Notes under the pieces: model-generated | What the model saw: the letters and a program-made list of their open reading frames with translations, nothing else | Told to the model about the DNA's origin: nothing | Database searches by the model: none | NCBI GenBank assembly: GCA_026182355.1 | Contig: JAPFBL010001617.1 | Span: forward strand, 3,507,001 to 3,571,000 | DNA: 64,000 nucleotides | Reading direction: 5' to 3' | Source: Hermatobates lingyangjiaoensis | Taxonomy: Eukaryota; Arthropoda; Insecta; Hemiptera; Hermatobatidae | Translations under genes and position numbers: made by a program | Part shown: in pieces, positions 1 to 12,823 of the stretch | Numbering within the stretch: the stretch's first letter is position 1 | Layout: the number at the start of each line of letters is the position of its first letter

Positions 1-251
1 CCCTTTTTCCTTTTTAATATAGGCTTTGTACTCTAATTCCTTTATTTAACATAAAAAATTATCTTCTATTGTCTTTCACGTCTGTTGGTTATTGGTATGG
101 TTTGCTAAAATCTTTTCCTCTTCAAGGTGGTTGCCTCGATTTCAGATTGAATGCGATCAAAGGTTTCCACAACTTCCAAACAGAGTCTTCATTCTTCGTA
201 TTATGTAAGAAGATTTACAATACCGATTCACTATACTTATTCCACTACCCC

Positions 252-312
252 CTTTCTAAGTCAACGTAAACAATATAAATAAATGTAAACAAAGTCGATA
301 AGTATAGCAGGT
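252..312 (-). mobile_element. Fragment of the Helentron-like (HINE) repeat
   Basis: On the minus strand this reads as the internal HINE segment containing GTATAGCAGGTGA-like and TTTACATTGACTTAGAAA-like stretches, which recur at about 1525-1580, 6950-7010 and 20150-20210. Only about 60 bases match, with several substitutions and one short insertion. Neither element end is present, so this is a relic. The first 250 bases of the window show no recognisable gene or repeat. Confidence 0.5.
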
Positions 313-384
313 ACACGTTTGCTTTAAAAATCTGAAGTAGAATTTAGTTACAACGATGGCATAGGGCATAGAAAATATGAATTT

Positions 385-605
385 GGAGCCAATAATAACA
401 AGTAAACATATAAAAATGGATTACTTAATTTCCTGATGATTATTGGTTTTGAGTAAGAACCCAAGTGAATTGAGAGGTAGAATAGAAGAGTAGCACCGTG
501 GTTGATGTGGTAGGAGAGCTTTGAAGGAGGGTCTGGAGAGTTGACCGGCGAGATAATAACTCTCCAGGTGCGTATACCAAGGTTAGACTTTATCTTGCCT
601 TACTT
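385..605 (+). repeat. Left arm of a long inverted repeat
   Basis: This segment reappears as its reverse complement at about 3000-3235. The inner about 150 bases are almost identical and the outer part is more divergent. The arm holds a perfect 10-bp hairpin, CTGGAGAGTT (533-542) with AACTCTCCAG (558-567). The two arms enclose about 2.4 kb containing HINE copies. No transposase or short terminal motif was recognised, so whether the arms are ends of a foldback transposon or an inverted duplication is open. Confidence 0.75.
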
Positions 606-758
606 CATCTTGAAGAAAACTTAAAACAAGACGTAGAGTTCTTTTGTTTATGAATCATATTATCTTTGAGTAATATTGAAGTATGAGTAACGTACTCCGT
701 TCTACATTACAAAACGGATACTAATTTTAAACTAATTCACTGGTGATTCGATAACGAA

Positions 759-2380
759 TTTTTACTTTACTATAAGTAAAGTATAGTGATCGTGAAAAAA
801 GTCGATCTCGAGATTTTGACGGAGACGTTTTATGACGTTTTTACGATGATGTCTGTGTGTGTGTGGGTGGGTGGGTGAGTGTGTTAGCATTGCTTGTAAC
901 CACGCTACGGTCCAGAATCTTTGATGGATCAAGTTGATATTTTACACAAAAATGGGCTCCATAAAGACGAAGACCCCTATTGTTTGGAAAGAATTATGCA
1001 TGATGGGAAAGTCACTTTTTTTGCCAAAAACCGTTTTTTTTAAAACATTTATTTCTCCTAAACTAGTAATCCTACAGTTTTGAAATTTTGACATTATCTT
1101 TGAGGTTACAAATGGAACAAACGAAAAATATATTCAGAATTTTAAAACAACAGGAAATATTTTTTTTCACTAAAATGTAAAAATTTTGACTTTCAATTCA
1201 ATCTCAAACCTTGTGAGAGCGATACAAGCCATACTGTTTGACGGACATGGATGAAACTATGCCTATAAATAGAACATTATGTGGAGAATGAGTTGAGATA
1301 TTTTTTTTCAAAATTACATTCGCTGAAGGGGCGTTATAGTACGATTTCTGTTTTCAGAAAATGATTTTTTGACGCGAAACGGCTCATTAAAAAATAATGA
1401 AAATTTGACCAAAAATGGAACAAAAAATTTTCAATTCATAAAAAAAAACTCATGAAATTTTAATTACAGGAAAGAGCAATAACGATATAAAAACCCTTTG
1501 TTTATCCTAGACTAAGAGATCACCTGCTATACTTGTCGAATTTTTTGTATTTTTTTACATTGTTTACATTGACTTAGAAATTTTTTGAGCAAATCCACTG
1601 AGATAAAATTGATATTTATAAAGGAATAATTTAAATTGTTTATTGACTTATATGAGATGTAAGAGGAATAATACTGTACAGGAAAATAATAACACTCACT
1701 CAGAAAAAATTCGTATATATGTTATTTGACAAAGGGGAAGGAAAATGATCTTATTAAATACTAAGAAGCTTATAATTATTATTATTTTAAAGATTAAAAT
1801 TCCCAGTATAATAATTCTATAAAAGACCAAAAATGTAAATGATAATTCATAATTGGAATCTTTCGTTTAGAGATTAATAAATGTAATTATCGTACATCTT
1901 TAATTAACAAAGCACCTTAAAATAACATTTTCTTCGCTGTTTAAGATGTTTTTCAGAGAAAAAAAGGGTATTTTCCTGTTTTAAATTTGAAAATTTTACT
2001 TTAATATTCAATGTAGAAGGATGTCAAGTAAACGATGTAAGAAATCCACTGGCTGTTTGAACGAAAGCCATTCTCTTGTAGGAGAATAAATCGTTTCAAG
2101 AAATGTTCACTTTGGTTTTTCAAAAATGTTATTACTGCTGCAGTTATACTAATGAAATTATTTGCAAATAATAAATTATTTGTGATGTACAAAAATAAGC
2201 TTATAAATTGATATGTCCTTCAATGACTATCTGTACTACCTCAGGAATGAAAGGCTAATAATTATATCCCATTTAGATGTTTACCTTATGCTTAAATGAG
2301 ACGTTATGTTTTATATACTCAAGAAATTTGACATTAAGTTACTTATAGTAAAGTAGAGTGTAGGCTACTCCAGATTTTTT
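759..2380 (+). mobile_element. HINE-type Helentron-like element, full length (copy 1)
   Basis: The copy starts with TTTTTACTTTAC and the palindrome CTTTACTATAAGTAAAG. It ends with TTACTTATAGTAAAG, a hairpin-like GAGTGTAGGCTACTC and a T run (CCAGATTTTTT). A GT/GGGT microsatellite lies at about 852-885. The layout has a terminal repeat at the 5' end, the matching inverted repeat placed inward of the 3' end, a 3' stem-loop, no target duplication, and insertion between Ts. This is the known arrangement of Helentron-associated elements such as DINE-1. No Rep/helicase or endonuclease coding was seen, so it is non-autonomous. Compared with the copy at 19355 it lacks about 25 bases near 810. The stretch from about 900 to 1060 is essentially identical between the two, suggesting recent spread. 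At about 1.6 kb it is long for a HINE. Confidence 0.8.
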
Positions 2381-2868
2381 CTTATACGTTTGTGACATTT
2401 ATCAGACAGAACAGGAATATTTTGAAGTGCTAAGTTTTAGGGAAAACTTTGGCTTAATTCTTCAATGTAGAAGGAGGTCATATAAGCGACATTAAATGAA
2501 TAGATCCACTGGCCATGTAATGTTATAGATGACCATGTATGAGATCCACTAGCCATGAGGACAAATGCCATATTCTCCTGTAAGAGATTATCTCGTAACT
2601 CGTTTTTTTTTTCTTCGGCTTTACAAAAGTGCTATTACTGCTGTTAATACCAATGATATTATATGATTAGTTGTGCGCCATAGCAAAATAAGGAAATATA
2701 TTAATAGCTGGTTCAATCACTGTGAGTATGATCTCCAAGAATGAAATACTAATAAACATCTCCGAAATAGACACTTATATTATGTATAAATGGGGCATTA
2801 TACCCCAAAAAGTTTGATATTATACTTACTTATAGTAAATTTGAGTGCAGGCCACTGCATATTTTTAT
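2381..2868 (+). mobile_element. HINE-type element, 5'-truncated (copy 2)
   Basis: This follows copy 1 directly. It begins in the internal HINE region (GTGACATTTATCAGACAGA-like) and runs through AATGTAGAAGGAGGTCA to a decayed 3' end: TATAGTAAATTTGAGTG, then GCAGGCCACTGC and a T-rich tail. The 5' two thirds are missing. Its position behind copy 1 in the same orientation suggests a broken head-to-tail tandem. It is more diverged than copy 1. Confidence 0.7.
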
Positions 2869-2999
2869 GTTATTATTTTTATTTTGTTTATTTAGTTTTT
2901 CATTCATTTATTTTATTAAAGAAGAAAAAGCAACAGTGTAATGTATGACTAAAAATGTAAATGGAAAGGAAGGACGAGGGTGTGCGAGAGGTAGGCAAG

Positions 3000-3235
3000 C
3001 AGTAAGGCAAGATAAAGTCTAACCTTGGTATACGCACCTGGAGAGTTATTATCTCGCCGGTCAACTCTCCAGACCCTCCTTCAAAGCTCTCCTACCACAT
3101 CAACCACGGTGCTACGCTTCTATTCTACCTCTCAATTCACTCAGGTTCTTACTCAAAACCAACAATCTACAGGATATTTGGAATTAAACGCTTAAGTAAT
3201 CCAATTTACGTATTAACTTGGTCACTATTGGCTCC
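3000..3235 (-). repeat. Right arm of the long inverted repeat
   Basis: Reverse complement of the arm at 385-605. It includes the same hairpin sequence and the same GC-richer core containing CACCGTGG and GACCGGCGAG on the minus strand. Identity fades beyond about 3160 but remains visible to GGCTCC at about 3235. Inside the arms the sequences diverge abruptly at CTTGCCTTACT. Confidence 0.75.
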
Positions 3236-5030
3236 TATTATATTATCTTCAGCAAAAATGACTGAATAAGTTAAAAACACATATATTCTCTTGGTCAGAT
3301 ATTTAAATATTCTTACTTTATTTGAAAGCTACATAAAATAAGTCGTCTTTTGTAAAACTGATGATGTACTATTCTTCTTAAATCCTGTCCATTGACATGT
3401 ACTATAGATATGGTCCGAAATCTATAGTATTAGTACTTATAATTATATTTAACATCCTGTACTTTTACAGTAAAAAGTGCATACAGTTAAGAAGAGGTCC
3501 TATTGGAGGCTAGATATAGATCAGAATCAGGCCTTCTTTCTGTATACCTGCAGTTTCAGATATTATACAGAAGAATCCTACTATTTATCAAATACTGGTA
3601 TAAAGAAATCCGTCGAGCAGTCCCACATTATGTGGTGGTGTTGAAATCCCCTCCTATGGCCGTAGGATCGATGTCCCCATAAACTGCTTCAGAGCTTTCT
3701 GGGGTGTAATAGTGTTTGGTATATTATACACCGATTTCAACTTTAATGGTTTTCCATTATGTTGAACCTGTAGATTTGTTATCCTATCCTGTGAATATAT
3801 TTATATACATCACAACTAAATCATCTAGGAGGTAGGTGAGTGGTAGGATTTGGACCAGTATATCATATGGGTGATATTTGAGTAAAGTAGGTATCTTTAA
3901 ATAAAAAAAATTATAGTACTAACTTGAGCTCCACTGTGTGGTTACCATTCAGGTTTATTAATATTTTGTTTCTTTCTTTTGGAGTGGTGGTTGTTGTTGA
4001 AACGTTAATGACAACAAATGATGAAAAAAATTCTGAAGTCAGCAACTTTAATCCAATACTACCAACATGGTAAATGACCATTGCTATGGGCATTAATTTT
4101 ACCAATCACATGCTCAGCTCCAAGCGAAACAGAGAAGTACGCAAGCAGGAGGCTTCTTATAATTAGTATAGGAAAGAGCAACATCTGATACGACCTCCAG
4201 CCTTGCGTCATACAGACCGGACGCGTTTTAAGTTGCTATTTATTGTGTGTCCTGGATCTTGGCAGACGCACTTACATCACTCACAATCTGGCATGGAATG
4301 CGCCTAGTGCAGAGGTCGCATTTAACACTCACAGGTCATATCCCCTGCCTTCGTTCCTCATCTTATTATTTACCTGCAATAGTTTATCCTCAAATCGAAA
4401 GTTTGGCACTCATTTATCGGTGATAAGCGAAATCTATTCCATTACTCCATGGTAATGTTCTTGAGCAATATTTGATTTTGTTAAGTAAAAGTTTTAAAAA
4501 TGTATAAAAAAGATATGACGACAATTTATTCTTTTTTTATATCAGTATGAACAATTAGTTCAAAAATAATTAAGTTTACAGTAATTATATATAATTAATT
4601 TTTCAAAAGTCAACATAGACAGACACTGACACACAAAACCGATTTCTTTGATTGGTTCACTGATACAAATATAAATGTTCATATAACAACATTTCACATA
4701 CCTTAATCAGTCATATTTGAAAGCCATACAACAATTTAAAAGTAGCAAAACAAAATGTCATGAGAAAAAATTAAATAATAGCAACTTTAGCACTGAAACA
4801 CAAACTAATAATCAAATCAAAGCGCTTTATAAAATGTGAAAACAATCAAACTTCTGCCAGTCTTACGTAGAGGACTTAAAGTAGCAAAAAAACCGCAATA
4901 TTGAGACAAAATGAAACATAAACAAATCACAGAACGGAAATTTAATTTAATCACCAAAGTTTTGCTATCCTCAGGCGAAGCAGTAGAGGACTCTCTCTCT
5001 ATTCAAATTATAGGACTTCTGATTCTATCA
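3236..5030. other. AT-rich stretch, no feature recognised
   Basis: Short open frames only, with stops in all frames. A slightly GC-richer patch at about 3600-3720 and another at about 4190-4345 show no recognisable domain, splice pattern or repeat shared with the rest of the window. It is probably intron or decayed repeat. Confidence 0.5.
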
Positions 5031-5032
5031 GT

Positions 5033-5078
5033 TCGACTCTGACGAAGGTCACTTGTTTTGTATGAAAGATCTTAAGTC
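5033..5078 (+). other. Penelope-type terminal motif (hammerhead-like, decayed)
   Basis: The sequence CTCTGACGAAGGTCACTTGT is followed by TGAAAGATCTTAAGTC. It aligns closely with the minus-strand site at 63550-63596 and the plus-strand site at 40966-41000. It has the order CTGACGA, interrupted stem, GAAA that resembles a hammerhead core with one changed base (CTGATGA is consensus). Helix II pairs poorly here, so activity is unlikely. It is read as a relic of a Penelope-like element end. Confidence 0.4.
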
Positions 5079-5804
5079 ATTTTTCTGACTACCTAACCGT
5101 GGTTTTAAAGACGTTGATTTTATTTCACGTGTTCATTGTAAAATCTAATTATATATCCACACACTTCTAATAATATATCAAACTTCTAGTAAAAAAACAA
5201 TTTATTCGAACCTTAATCGACGCATCCTTGGGTAATATGCAGAAGTTGTGCACAATAAAGCCAAGAAATAGCCACAATCTCCAAGTTCTGAGAATTAGTC
5301 ACATTCCATTAACTTCGCATTAATTAACGTTTTTCTTTATAAAAAGAAAAACAATTATTTGCAGTTTCTTTTTTTCAAGAAATCAATACAGCAATGAAAT
5401 TATTTGAAACATTTCATACTAACTTACGTATTCTGTCAAGCAATTACTTGAATTACCCAAAGAATCGCATCGTAAAACAATTGTTAGAATGTTGAATAGC
5501 AATGCCAGCTGTTTGGCACGTCTCGCTTAGGCACAACAGTCACTTCCACTGTCACTGCATAACTTTTTTTAATCGATCACTAAGTTGCGTTTGTTTTACA
5601 ATTTGTGAAATCGAGTATCTTTCACTGATTTAATACATTAAACACATTACTTTCTTTATTAATATAAAATAGCATATAATATAGTACTTAAAAAAATTAT
5701 ATTTCCGTGGCTACTTCTTAAATTAAACTTGATAAACTGCTATACCACTTCAATGACAATAATACAATATTTATTAATAATTTTTGAACTCAACAGATGA
5801 AGGG
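5079..5804. other. AT-rich stretch, no feature recognised
   Basis: There are no coding signals or repeats shared with other parts of the window. A slightly less AT-rich patch at about 5500-5555 is unassigned. Confidence 0.5.
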
Positions 5805-6065
5805 TTAGGGCAGCCCAGTGGCTTGCGTGCTCACCAATAAAATGGTACATCCGGGTTCGATGCTCACTATGACCCCCTTCGAATTTTCACTCCGGAAGTG
5901 AAAAAATCTGAGCAAATCATTCCTCAGAGAGCCATTGGTCCACAGGTTGTACGATGTCAGATATTCGTTAAAGGTCCCTACTCTAAATATAATTGAGTTG
6001 GGCAAAATTTAGGACTCCCAAGGTAGAAAAATTAAGCCAACACAATAATCCCTTGAGGAATCAGC
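5805..6065 (+). mobile_element. tRNA-derived SINE (copy 1, diverged)
   Basis: The head GGGCAGCCCAGTGGCTTGCG is followed by GTGCTCACC, and a B-box-like GGGTTCGATGC lies at about 5852. The body then carries the SINE core seen in the other copies: TCAGAGAGCCATTGGTCC, ACGATGTCAGATATTCG, GGTCCCTACTCTAAATA and TTAGGACTCCCAAGGTAG. The 3' part diverges after about 6030 and the CCTAA tail is not recognisable, so the end is approximate. A 66-residue minus-strand open frame here is incidental. Confidence 0.75.
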
Positions 6066-6567
6066 GTCAGTGGTGAAGCTTTCTAACAGACCCGCAATCC
6101 TACCAAAAGAAAAGATGGCGTCTTTTTTAGTAAATAAACAAATTAATTTTTAGGCCTAATATTGTTTGTTAATATTTTTTTCTTATTAAAACCCTGTTAC
6201 AATAACAAGTGAAATGAAATCACTCAGTTTCCTTCAGACATATTTACTGCCAGGGCTAAGTTGCTCAAGTATTAGTTATATTTCTTTTACGAAATAAATA
6301 ACCTATTTTTTCTTTTTTCAATATGATGAAGCATATATACGTAAATATATAAAATAAGGGTCAGTAACTTGGTAAAATTATATATGAAATACTTTAAAAT
6401 AAACTGCAATAATTAACATCAGCGACAAAAAAAAAATTGTACCAAATAAACGAAAGTAAAAGTATACTTCACAAAATACTACACTGATTGAAATCTATAC
6501 CGTCTTTAGCTAAACATTATGTTACAAAATATAATCAAGGTGAATCACATGAAAGCAAAACCGACAT
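6066..6567. other. AT-rich stretch, no feature recognised
   Basis: No coding or repeat signal is clear. The last 150 bases may include a highly decayed HINE left part, but I could not align it. Confidence 0.4.
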
Positions 6568-8287
6568 TCAGAATTTTGAAACAATGGAATATATTTTTTT
6601 TTCAATAAAATGTAAAAATTTTGACTTTAATTCAATCTCAAAGCTTGTGAGAGCGATACAAGACATACCGCTTAACGGATCAAAATGAAACTGCATAAAA
6701 ATAGAACATTATATGGAAAATGATTTCAAATAATTTTGTTTAAAATTACATTCACCAAAGGGGCGTTAAAGTACGATTTCTGTTTTCAGAAAATGTTTTT
6801 TTGACGCTAAACGGCTCATTAAAAACTTATAAAAATTTGACCATAAATGGAACAAAAAAATAGCAATTCATAAAAAAATATTAATGAAGTTTCAATTACG
6901 GGAAAGAGCAATAAAGCTATAAAAACTGTTTGTTTATCCTGGACTAAGGGATCACCTGCTATACTTATCAATTTTTTTATATTTGTTTACATTGTTTACA
7001 TTGACTTTGAATTTTCCATTGTTTACATTTTTCCAGTGAATTCACCAATATAATATAATGTTTAGAGGTATAATGAAAATTTTTAAATGATTTAACGACT
7101 TATATGTGACGTAAGAAGAATAAAATTTGTAAATTTAAAAATTCAACAACAATAGAGCATATGAAGCATATAATTTCTGATCCTTTTTATAGTATGATGG
7201 GTTTGTCTAACAAATTGTTCTAATCAATCTATATGTTGCACAATTCTACAAAGCTAAATATTAGATGCTGATTTTTTTACGTTTCTGAATTACAATATTA
7301 TTGGGTAATATTGAAGTTTTTGGAATGAACTTTTACGTCCTATAGAAGGATTTCTATCTTTTTCTCTAATTTCCAGTTTTTTCACTATTCTAATCCAATA
7401 GTAGTTCATACCATTATTTTTAAAAATTTCAAGCTTCCAGCTTTTAAATTTAAAATTATACAGAAAAGTCGGCTTTGAACTTGATTTAAGAATGCAAAGG
7501 TGGCTAATTACTAATATATTTTTTCTCAATATACATTTACAGCAAACTTATAACAGAGTAGATCACGTGGGAAGAAATAACATTCCCAGAGTAAATTGTT
7601 TTTTTATGATTTTTGACAAAGGGAAAGAAAAGTGAGTTTTTAAAAAACTTTAGCATGCTATGAAATTCCTAGGATAATAATTTGATAAAAGATCAAAAAT
7701 GTAGAACATTATTCGGGATTAAAAAAAATTCTTTTAAAAATAATAGATGAAATTACCCCACATCTTAAATTAAAAATTATCTGAAAACGACATTATTTCT
7801 TATATGGTTTTGACATTTCAGACAAAAACTTGGTAATGTTTTTAAAATACTAAAAATATTTTCAGTATTTTATTGGGAAAATTATATTATTGGGAAAATA
7901 TTGGGAAAATTTGTCTTAAGTATTAAATGTAGAAGGTCAGATGATCTATGTAAGAGATCCACGGGCTATTGGAGCAAAAGCCATGCTCTCTTGTAGGAAA
8001 TTATTTCGTATAAGCAAATTTTTACTTTGGCTTTTCACAATGTAATTACTGCTGTAGTCATACAAATGATTGTATATCCATTATTTCTGTGACATACAAA
8101 AAACGCTTATCTATTGATAAGTGGATCAATCACTATCTGTACTACCTCAGGAATGAAAGACTAATAAAAATCTCCCATTTAGACGATTATATTATGCTTA
8201 AATGAGACATTATATATTATAAACCCAAGAAGTTTTATATTGAGTTTACTTATAGTAAAGTTGAGTGTAGGCCACTCCAGATTTTTT
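6568..8287 (+). mobile_element. HINE-type element, 5'-truncated (copy 3)
   Basis: The match begins at ATTCAGAATTTTGAAACAA and continues through TTCAATAAAATGTAAAAATT, GGGGCGTT and TTTTTGACGCTAAACGGCTC. It ends with TTACTTATAGTAAAGTTGAG and GTGTAGGCCACTCCAGATTT. The 5' terminus with its palindrome and the microsatellite is missing. It runs straight into copy 4, sharing the T run, so the two form a head-to-tail pair. Open frames here, such as one at 6488-6688, are incidental. Confidence 0.8.
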
Positions 8288-10015
8288 ACTTTACTATAAG
8301 TAAAGAATAGTGATCGTGAAAAAATTCGATCTCGAGATTTTGACGGAATTATATGTTTTGAAATAATAAACGTGGTTTTATGAATTTCTTTCGATGATGT
8401 CTGTGTGTGTATGGGTGCATAGGTGCGTGAGTATGTTAGCATTGCTTGTTACCAGCTACGGTCACGTTTGTCAAAGTTATTTATATTAGTCACACTACAT
8501 ATGCTTGTTACGCAACATATGCGTAGTTGTATCTTTAAAAAATATGTTAAAAAAGATAGAAAATTATGTGGAGGATGAGTTGAGATAATTTTTTTCAAAA
8601 TTACATTCACCAAAAAGGCGTTGCAGTATGATTTCTGTTCTCAGAAAATATTTTTTTGACGCTAAACGGCTCATTAAAAAAACATGAAAATTTGACCAAA
8701 AATGGAACACAGAATTATAAATTTACAAAAAAACTTCTTGAAATTTTAATCAGGACAATGAGCAATAAATCTATACAAAAACTGTTTTTTTATCCTACAC
8801 TGAGAGTTCACCTGCTATAGTTGTGAAATTTTTGATATTTTTTTACATTATTTACATTGACTTAGAAATATTTTGTGCGAATCCACTGAGATAAAATTGA
8901 TGTTTATAATGGAAAAATTTAAATAATTTATTGACTTATATGAGATATAAGAGGAATAATATTTTTGCATGTAAAAATTCGCTCCCACTAAACATAAATG
9001 TTTGTTACTTTCGTACATATGATGGATTTGTCTCACAAAATGCTATACTCAATCTATATATTGTACAAAACTTACAGTTTTTATTCAATCTTGAACAAAA
9101 CTTAATATCAGTTGTAAATTATTTTGGTTTGTGAATTATAGTATCATTGAGCAAAATGGATGTGTGAGGAATAGTCTCTTTCCTAATGAAGGAGGAGTTA
9201 TGTTTGTTAACAAGTATTCAGAATTTTCACTATTCTAGTCTAGTAGTTCATATCCATCATTTTTACAAATTTCAAGCTTCCAGATATAAAAGTTTTAAAT
9301 TACACTGAATAGCTGGCATCAACTTTGATTTGAGTATGTAAAATTGACTAATTGCTAATGTATTTTTTGTCAATATACATTCACAGCAACCTTATAACAA
9401 GTACAATAGGCAGGAAAAAATATCACTCACTGAGAGTGAATTGGTATATACGATTTTTGACAAATGGAAAGAAAAGTGGTTTTTATTAAATACTAGGAAC
9501 TCATGAAACTCCCAGTATACTAATTCTATAAAAGACCAAAAATATAAAACATCATTCAACATTGAAAACACCTTTGAAGAAAATAAATGAAATTATTGGA
9601 CATCTTAAATTAAGAATTATCTTAAAACAACATTTTTTCTTAGATGTTTCTGACATTTGTCAGACGAAATAAGAATATTTTCAAGTTTTAAATGGAAAAA
9701 TTCGTGTTAAATAGTCAATATAGAAGGAGGTCAGATTATAGTAATGATATTATATGCATCAGTTGTGTGATATACAAAAATTATCATATATATTGATAAG
9801 TGGATCAATCACTATCTGTACTATCTACAGAAATGAAAGACTAATAAACATTTAGTGTTTACTAACACTAAATTAACACCAGTGTTTTTCTCCCATTTAG
9901 ACTCTCAGGTATAATATAAATATACCTGAATGGAACATTATTTGTTATATACCCAAGAAGTATGATATTATGTTTACTTATAGTAAAGTTGAGTGTAGGC
10001 CACTCCAGATTTTTT
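8284..10015 (+). mobile_element. HINE-type element with both ends (copy 4)
   Basis: It begins TTTTTACTTTACTATAAG immediately at the T run ending copy 3, and ends GAGTGTAGGCCACTCCAGAT plus Ts. The GT microsatellite is at about 8398-8440. Relative to copies at 759 and 19355, the stretch carrying the conserved peptide-like segment is replaced by unrelated sequence (about 8462-8570). About 40 bases holding the palindrome TTTAGTGTTTACTAACACTA (from 9851) are inserted near the 3' end. It is older and rearranged compared with copies 1 and 5. Confidence 0.8.
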
Positions 10016-11399
10016 AACATGCTATCTTTCTTTATTTACTTTCTGTTATCAGCTAAAGCAGTACAAATTAAAAATTATTTATTTGTTGTGTAAGAATTTT
10101 TTTTGTAAAATGTATACTCTGTTTTTCTTTAGAGTATACAAAATAATAATTAATATGAATTAATAACCATCCAGAAAATAACATCTTAATGAATTTTAGT
10201 TTAATAGGTGAGTAATCTGTCACTGTATAAAATTCACTCATATTGAACAAAATATTTAAAAAATGGGAGAAGTTTGTCTTTCGACATTCTAATGGTCTTC
10301 ATAAGGCTCAACATCTCTACTAGGCATGAATTCGCCCAGAAAGTTTCCTTTTATTATATGTAATATATGTTATATGAAAGAATTTATTCATCTGGCACGA
10401 GAATTTAATTTAATTTTTGAGAAAAAAACATACTTAAAATGAGGTAAGCCGAAGTCTTGTGGCGTGGTGTTTAGGCCAGAGCTTTTATAGTTCAAACACT
10501 ATAAACAACATTTAGTTACAAAATTTTTTTTAGTTTAACTTATTAGTGCTTTGTAAAAACAATCATTGATTTGTAATTAGTGTTTTTTTTAAATAATTTG
10601 TTTTTCTTATTTCAAAGATTGTGTGAAATATAATACATATCTAATTAAAAATAACTTATTAAGTTAGTATATTTTAGTATAAAAGTATAGTATATTGTTC
10701 ATTGGTTCAAAAAACACTAGCAGTCTCACTAACTTCACTATCAAAATGTAATACTGTCTTATTATCAAGCTGGACGTGCTTGCAAAGTTGTACAAGATTA
10801 CTTCACGACTTCAAGTATTAATTAGTAAAATTTATTTAGATAGACCGATAAACAAATATGCTAAAAAAAACCTGAAAATTTTAATCTCAACATCTGAAGA
10901 ATTAATTACAGCGGACTGATGGATAGCTTTTACAAAAAAACAGAAAATTCCTGCACATTAGCCTGAAGATTTAATTCAGACAGAGTTGATCAGAAACTTA
11001 AAATTCCTATCATAACATCTGAAGATTCATTCAAACATACTAACAGGTTGTATCTAAAAACTAAACATTCCTGCCTGTTAATATGTTCCCATAAAAGTAT
11101 ATAAAGCGAAACAAAGACTAATAAAATTGCGTTCACTGATCAGTATTTCCAATTCAATAGAGACCAGTTCATACAATTTAGTCTTAAATGTACAACTAGA
11201 GATTTGCAAAAATCAAAAGGCACAACTTTAATACTGGATTAATTTTAAACAGAGTACACTAAAAAAAAAATGATTTTGTTAAATAAGATAATTCGACATA
11301 TGCGATTCACCATGTAAGGATTAATCATCAACCTTTACCCAATGTAGGTAAACATTTAATAAACATTCATTAAGAAAGAATTGTTTTCCTGCCTTTCTT
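10016..11399. other. AT-rich stretch, no feature recognised
   Basis: There are short frames only. The patch at about 10440-10500 (GTGGCGTGGTGTTTAGGCC) is slightly GC-richer but was not identified. Three loosely similar AAAATTCCTGC/ATCTGAAGA phrases at about 10880-11080 hint at a degenerate tandem repeat. Confidence 0.4.
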
Positions 11400-12090
11400 A
11401 TCAAAATTTCTATCCCTCAAGCTACTGCCACCAAGTACTTAGGACTGCCACCTTGACAGACATCTTACTTGGGCTCCCCATACCAAAATGAAAAGAACAG
11501 AACTAAACAGACGCTATAGACTTGTAATTCACTTACTTGATAATCGTTCGAAATTAACAACTGTCAATAAACTATTACTATACAAATCTATGATTATGCC
11601 TATTTGGACTTACGGTATTGAAATATGGGGAGCAACAAAATCTAGCAATGCCCAGAGGATACAAGCTCTTCAAAAATTCCTAGAAAAATTCTTCATTGTC
11701 CTTTTTACATACCAAATCAAAAATCTATTCAGACCTCAGGATTTCAACAGTTCATCAAGTGGCAATATCTCGCTGCAAAGCCTTCCACAAAAATATTTTT
11801 AGCAATAATAATCCCTTAGTCCTAAACATCTCCTCAACAAATATACCAGGAAATACCCAAAGGCGCCTGAAGAGAAAATGGCGAAGAGACTTATTGGTGT
11901 GAATTACTCTAGTGACATAAATTTAGTCTAAGTTTTATAACTTATTTTTCACGCTAGGAAGCATAATTTCTGTATTATTTCTTCCCTCCTGCCTCAATGT
12001 GCAAATGTATATACTTCTTTCATCATTGTCACTGGTAAGGTTACATTTACATTGTTGTGACTATCTAAAATAAAATAAAAAAAAAAAGAA
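11400..12090 (+). pseudogene. Jockey-like LINE, 3' remnant of reverse transcriptase ORF
   Basis: In one frame 11450-11690 reads LDRHLTWAPHTKMKR, then LNRRYRLVIHLLDNRSKL, then LLLYKSMIMPIWTYGIEIWG. This is the typical C-terminal part of Jockey-clade reverse transcriptase ORFs, just after the catalytic domain (established pattern: thumb segment with P-I/L-W-T-Y-G-I-x-x-W-G). Preceding codons at about 11433 (KYLGL) are in another frame, indicating a frameshift. After 11690 the frame shifts again, and the last part is read in the frame of 11696-11902, ending RLKRKWRRDLL. An A-rich tail with AAAATAAAATAAAA lies at about 12067-12090. The catalytic FADD region and everything upstream are missing, so this is a dead 5'-truncated copy. 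Confidence 0.85.
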
Positions 12091-12790
12091 AGATTAATTT
12101 TTTCACACGTTCTTTATTAACTTCATTTTCTATACTTTGGTGGTTTGTCTAGCTCTAACAATATAATCTAAACTTTTCAAAAACTGAAGACCAGTCAAAG
12201 CCCTAGTGCTACATTACAAATACATTAAACTTATGGTGTATGTATACTAAGCACTATGACTGACAATAGAGCGTTCGATATGAGAACACTGCCTGAGAGG
12301 ACTTCGCGGGGCAACAGGTTTTCATGTATACGCATTCAGTACTAGTTTGAACTCTCTCAAGTCATTTGGTTCTCCGTAGTAATTTTTCTTGTAAAAGTGG
12401 TTATTGTTGCGCGAACTAAAAAACATTATTGATATTAATTTAGAGCAGCAGTGTGTAAACAGGTTATACTTCAGACTTGGTAACAAAACAATATAAGCGT
12501 TTACAAAATTTTATATAGCCTACGAAGACAGTGTTTTATCAAAAGACTAGACTACCCGTGACCCTTTGTGTCATTCAGAAATTATAACAATAGGTATTGA
12601 AATTAATCCACTGAATATGATTGACAGGGATAATTCTAATTGTTGTTTCTTGTTATTAAGGTACGGAAACAGATTCTTAAATGGCCTAAGCTTTTGATAT
12701 TTCTTAACCTGATTCAAGATATATACATAGTAAGTATATTTATCAAAATAAAAAGCATTTAAAAGTAAAAAAGAAATAATTTATTTTATC

Positions 12791-12823
<33 letters not shown>

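Noticed and set aside
460..640. GAYTKVRLYL-like reading in the inverted-repeat arm, resembling the C-terminus of trypsin-like proteases
   Set aside because: Only a few residues match, the sequence upstream in the same frame does not resemble the protease GDSGGP region, and it lies in a repeated arm. It is too weak to call an exon.
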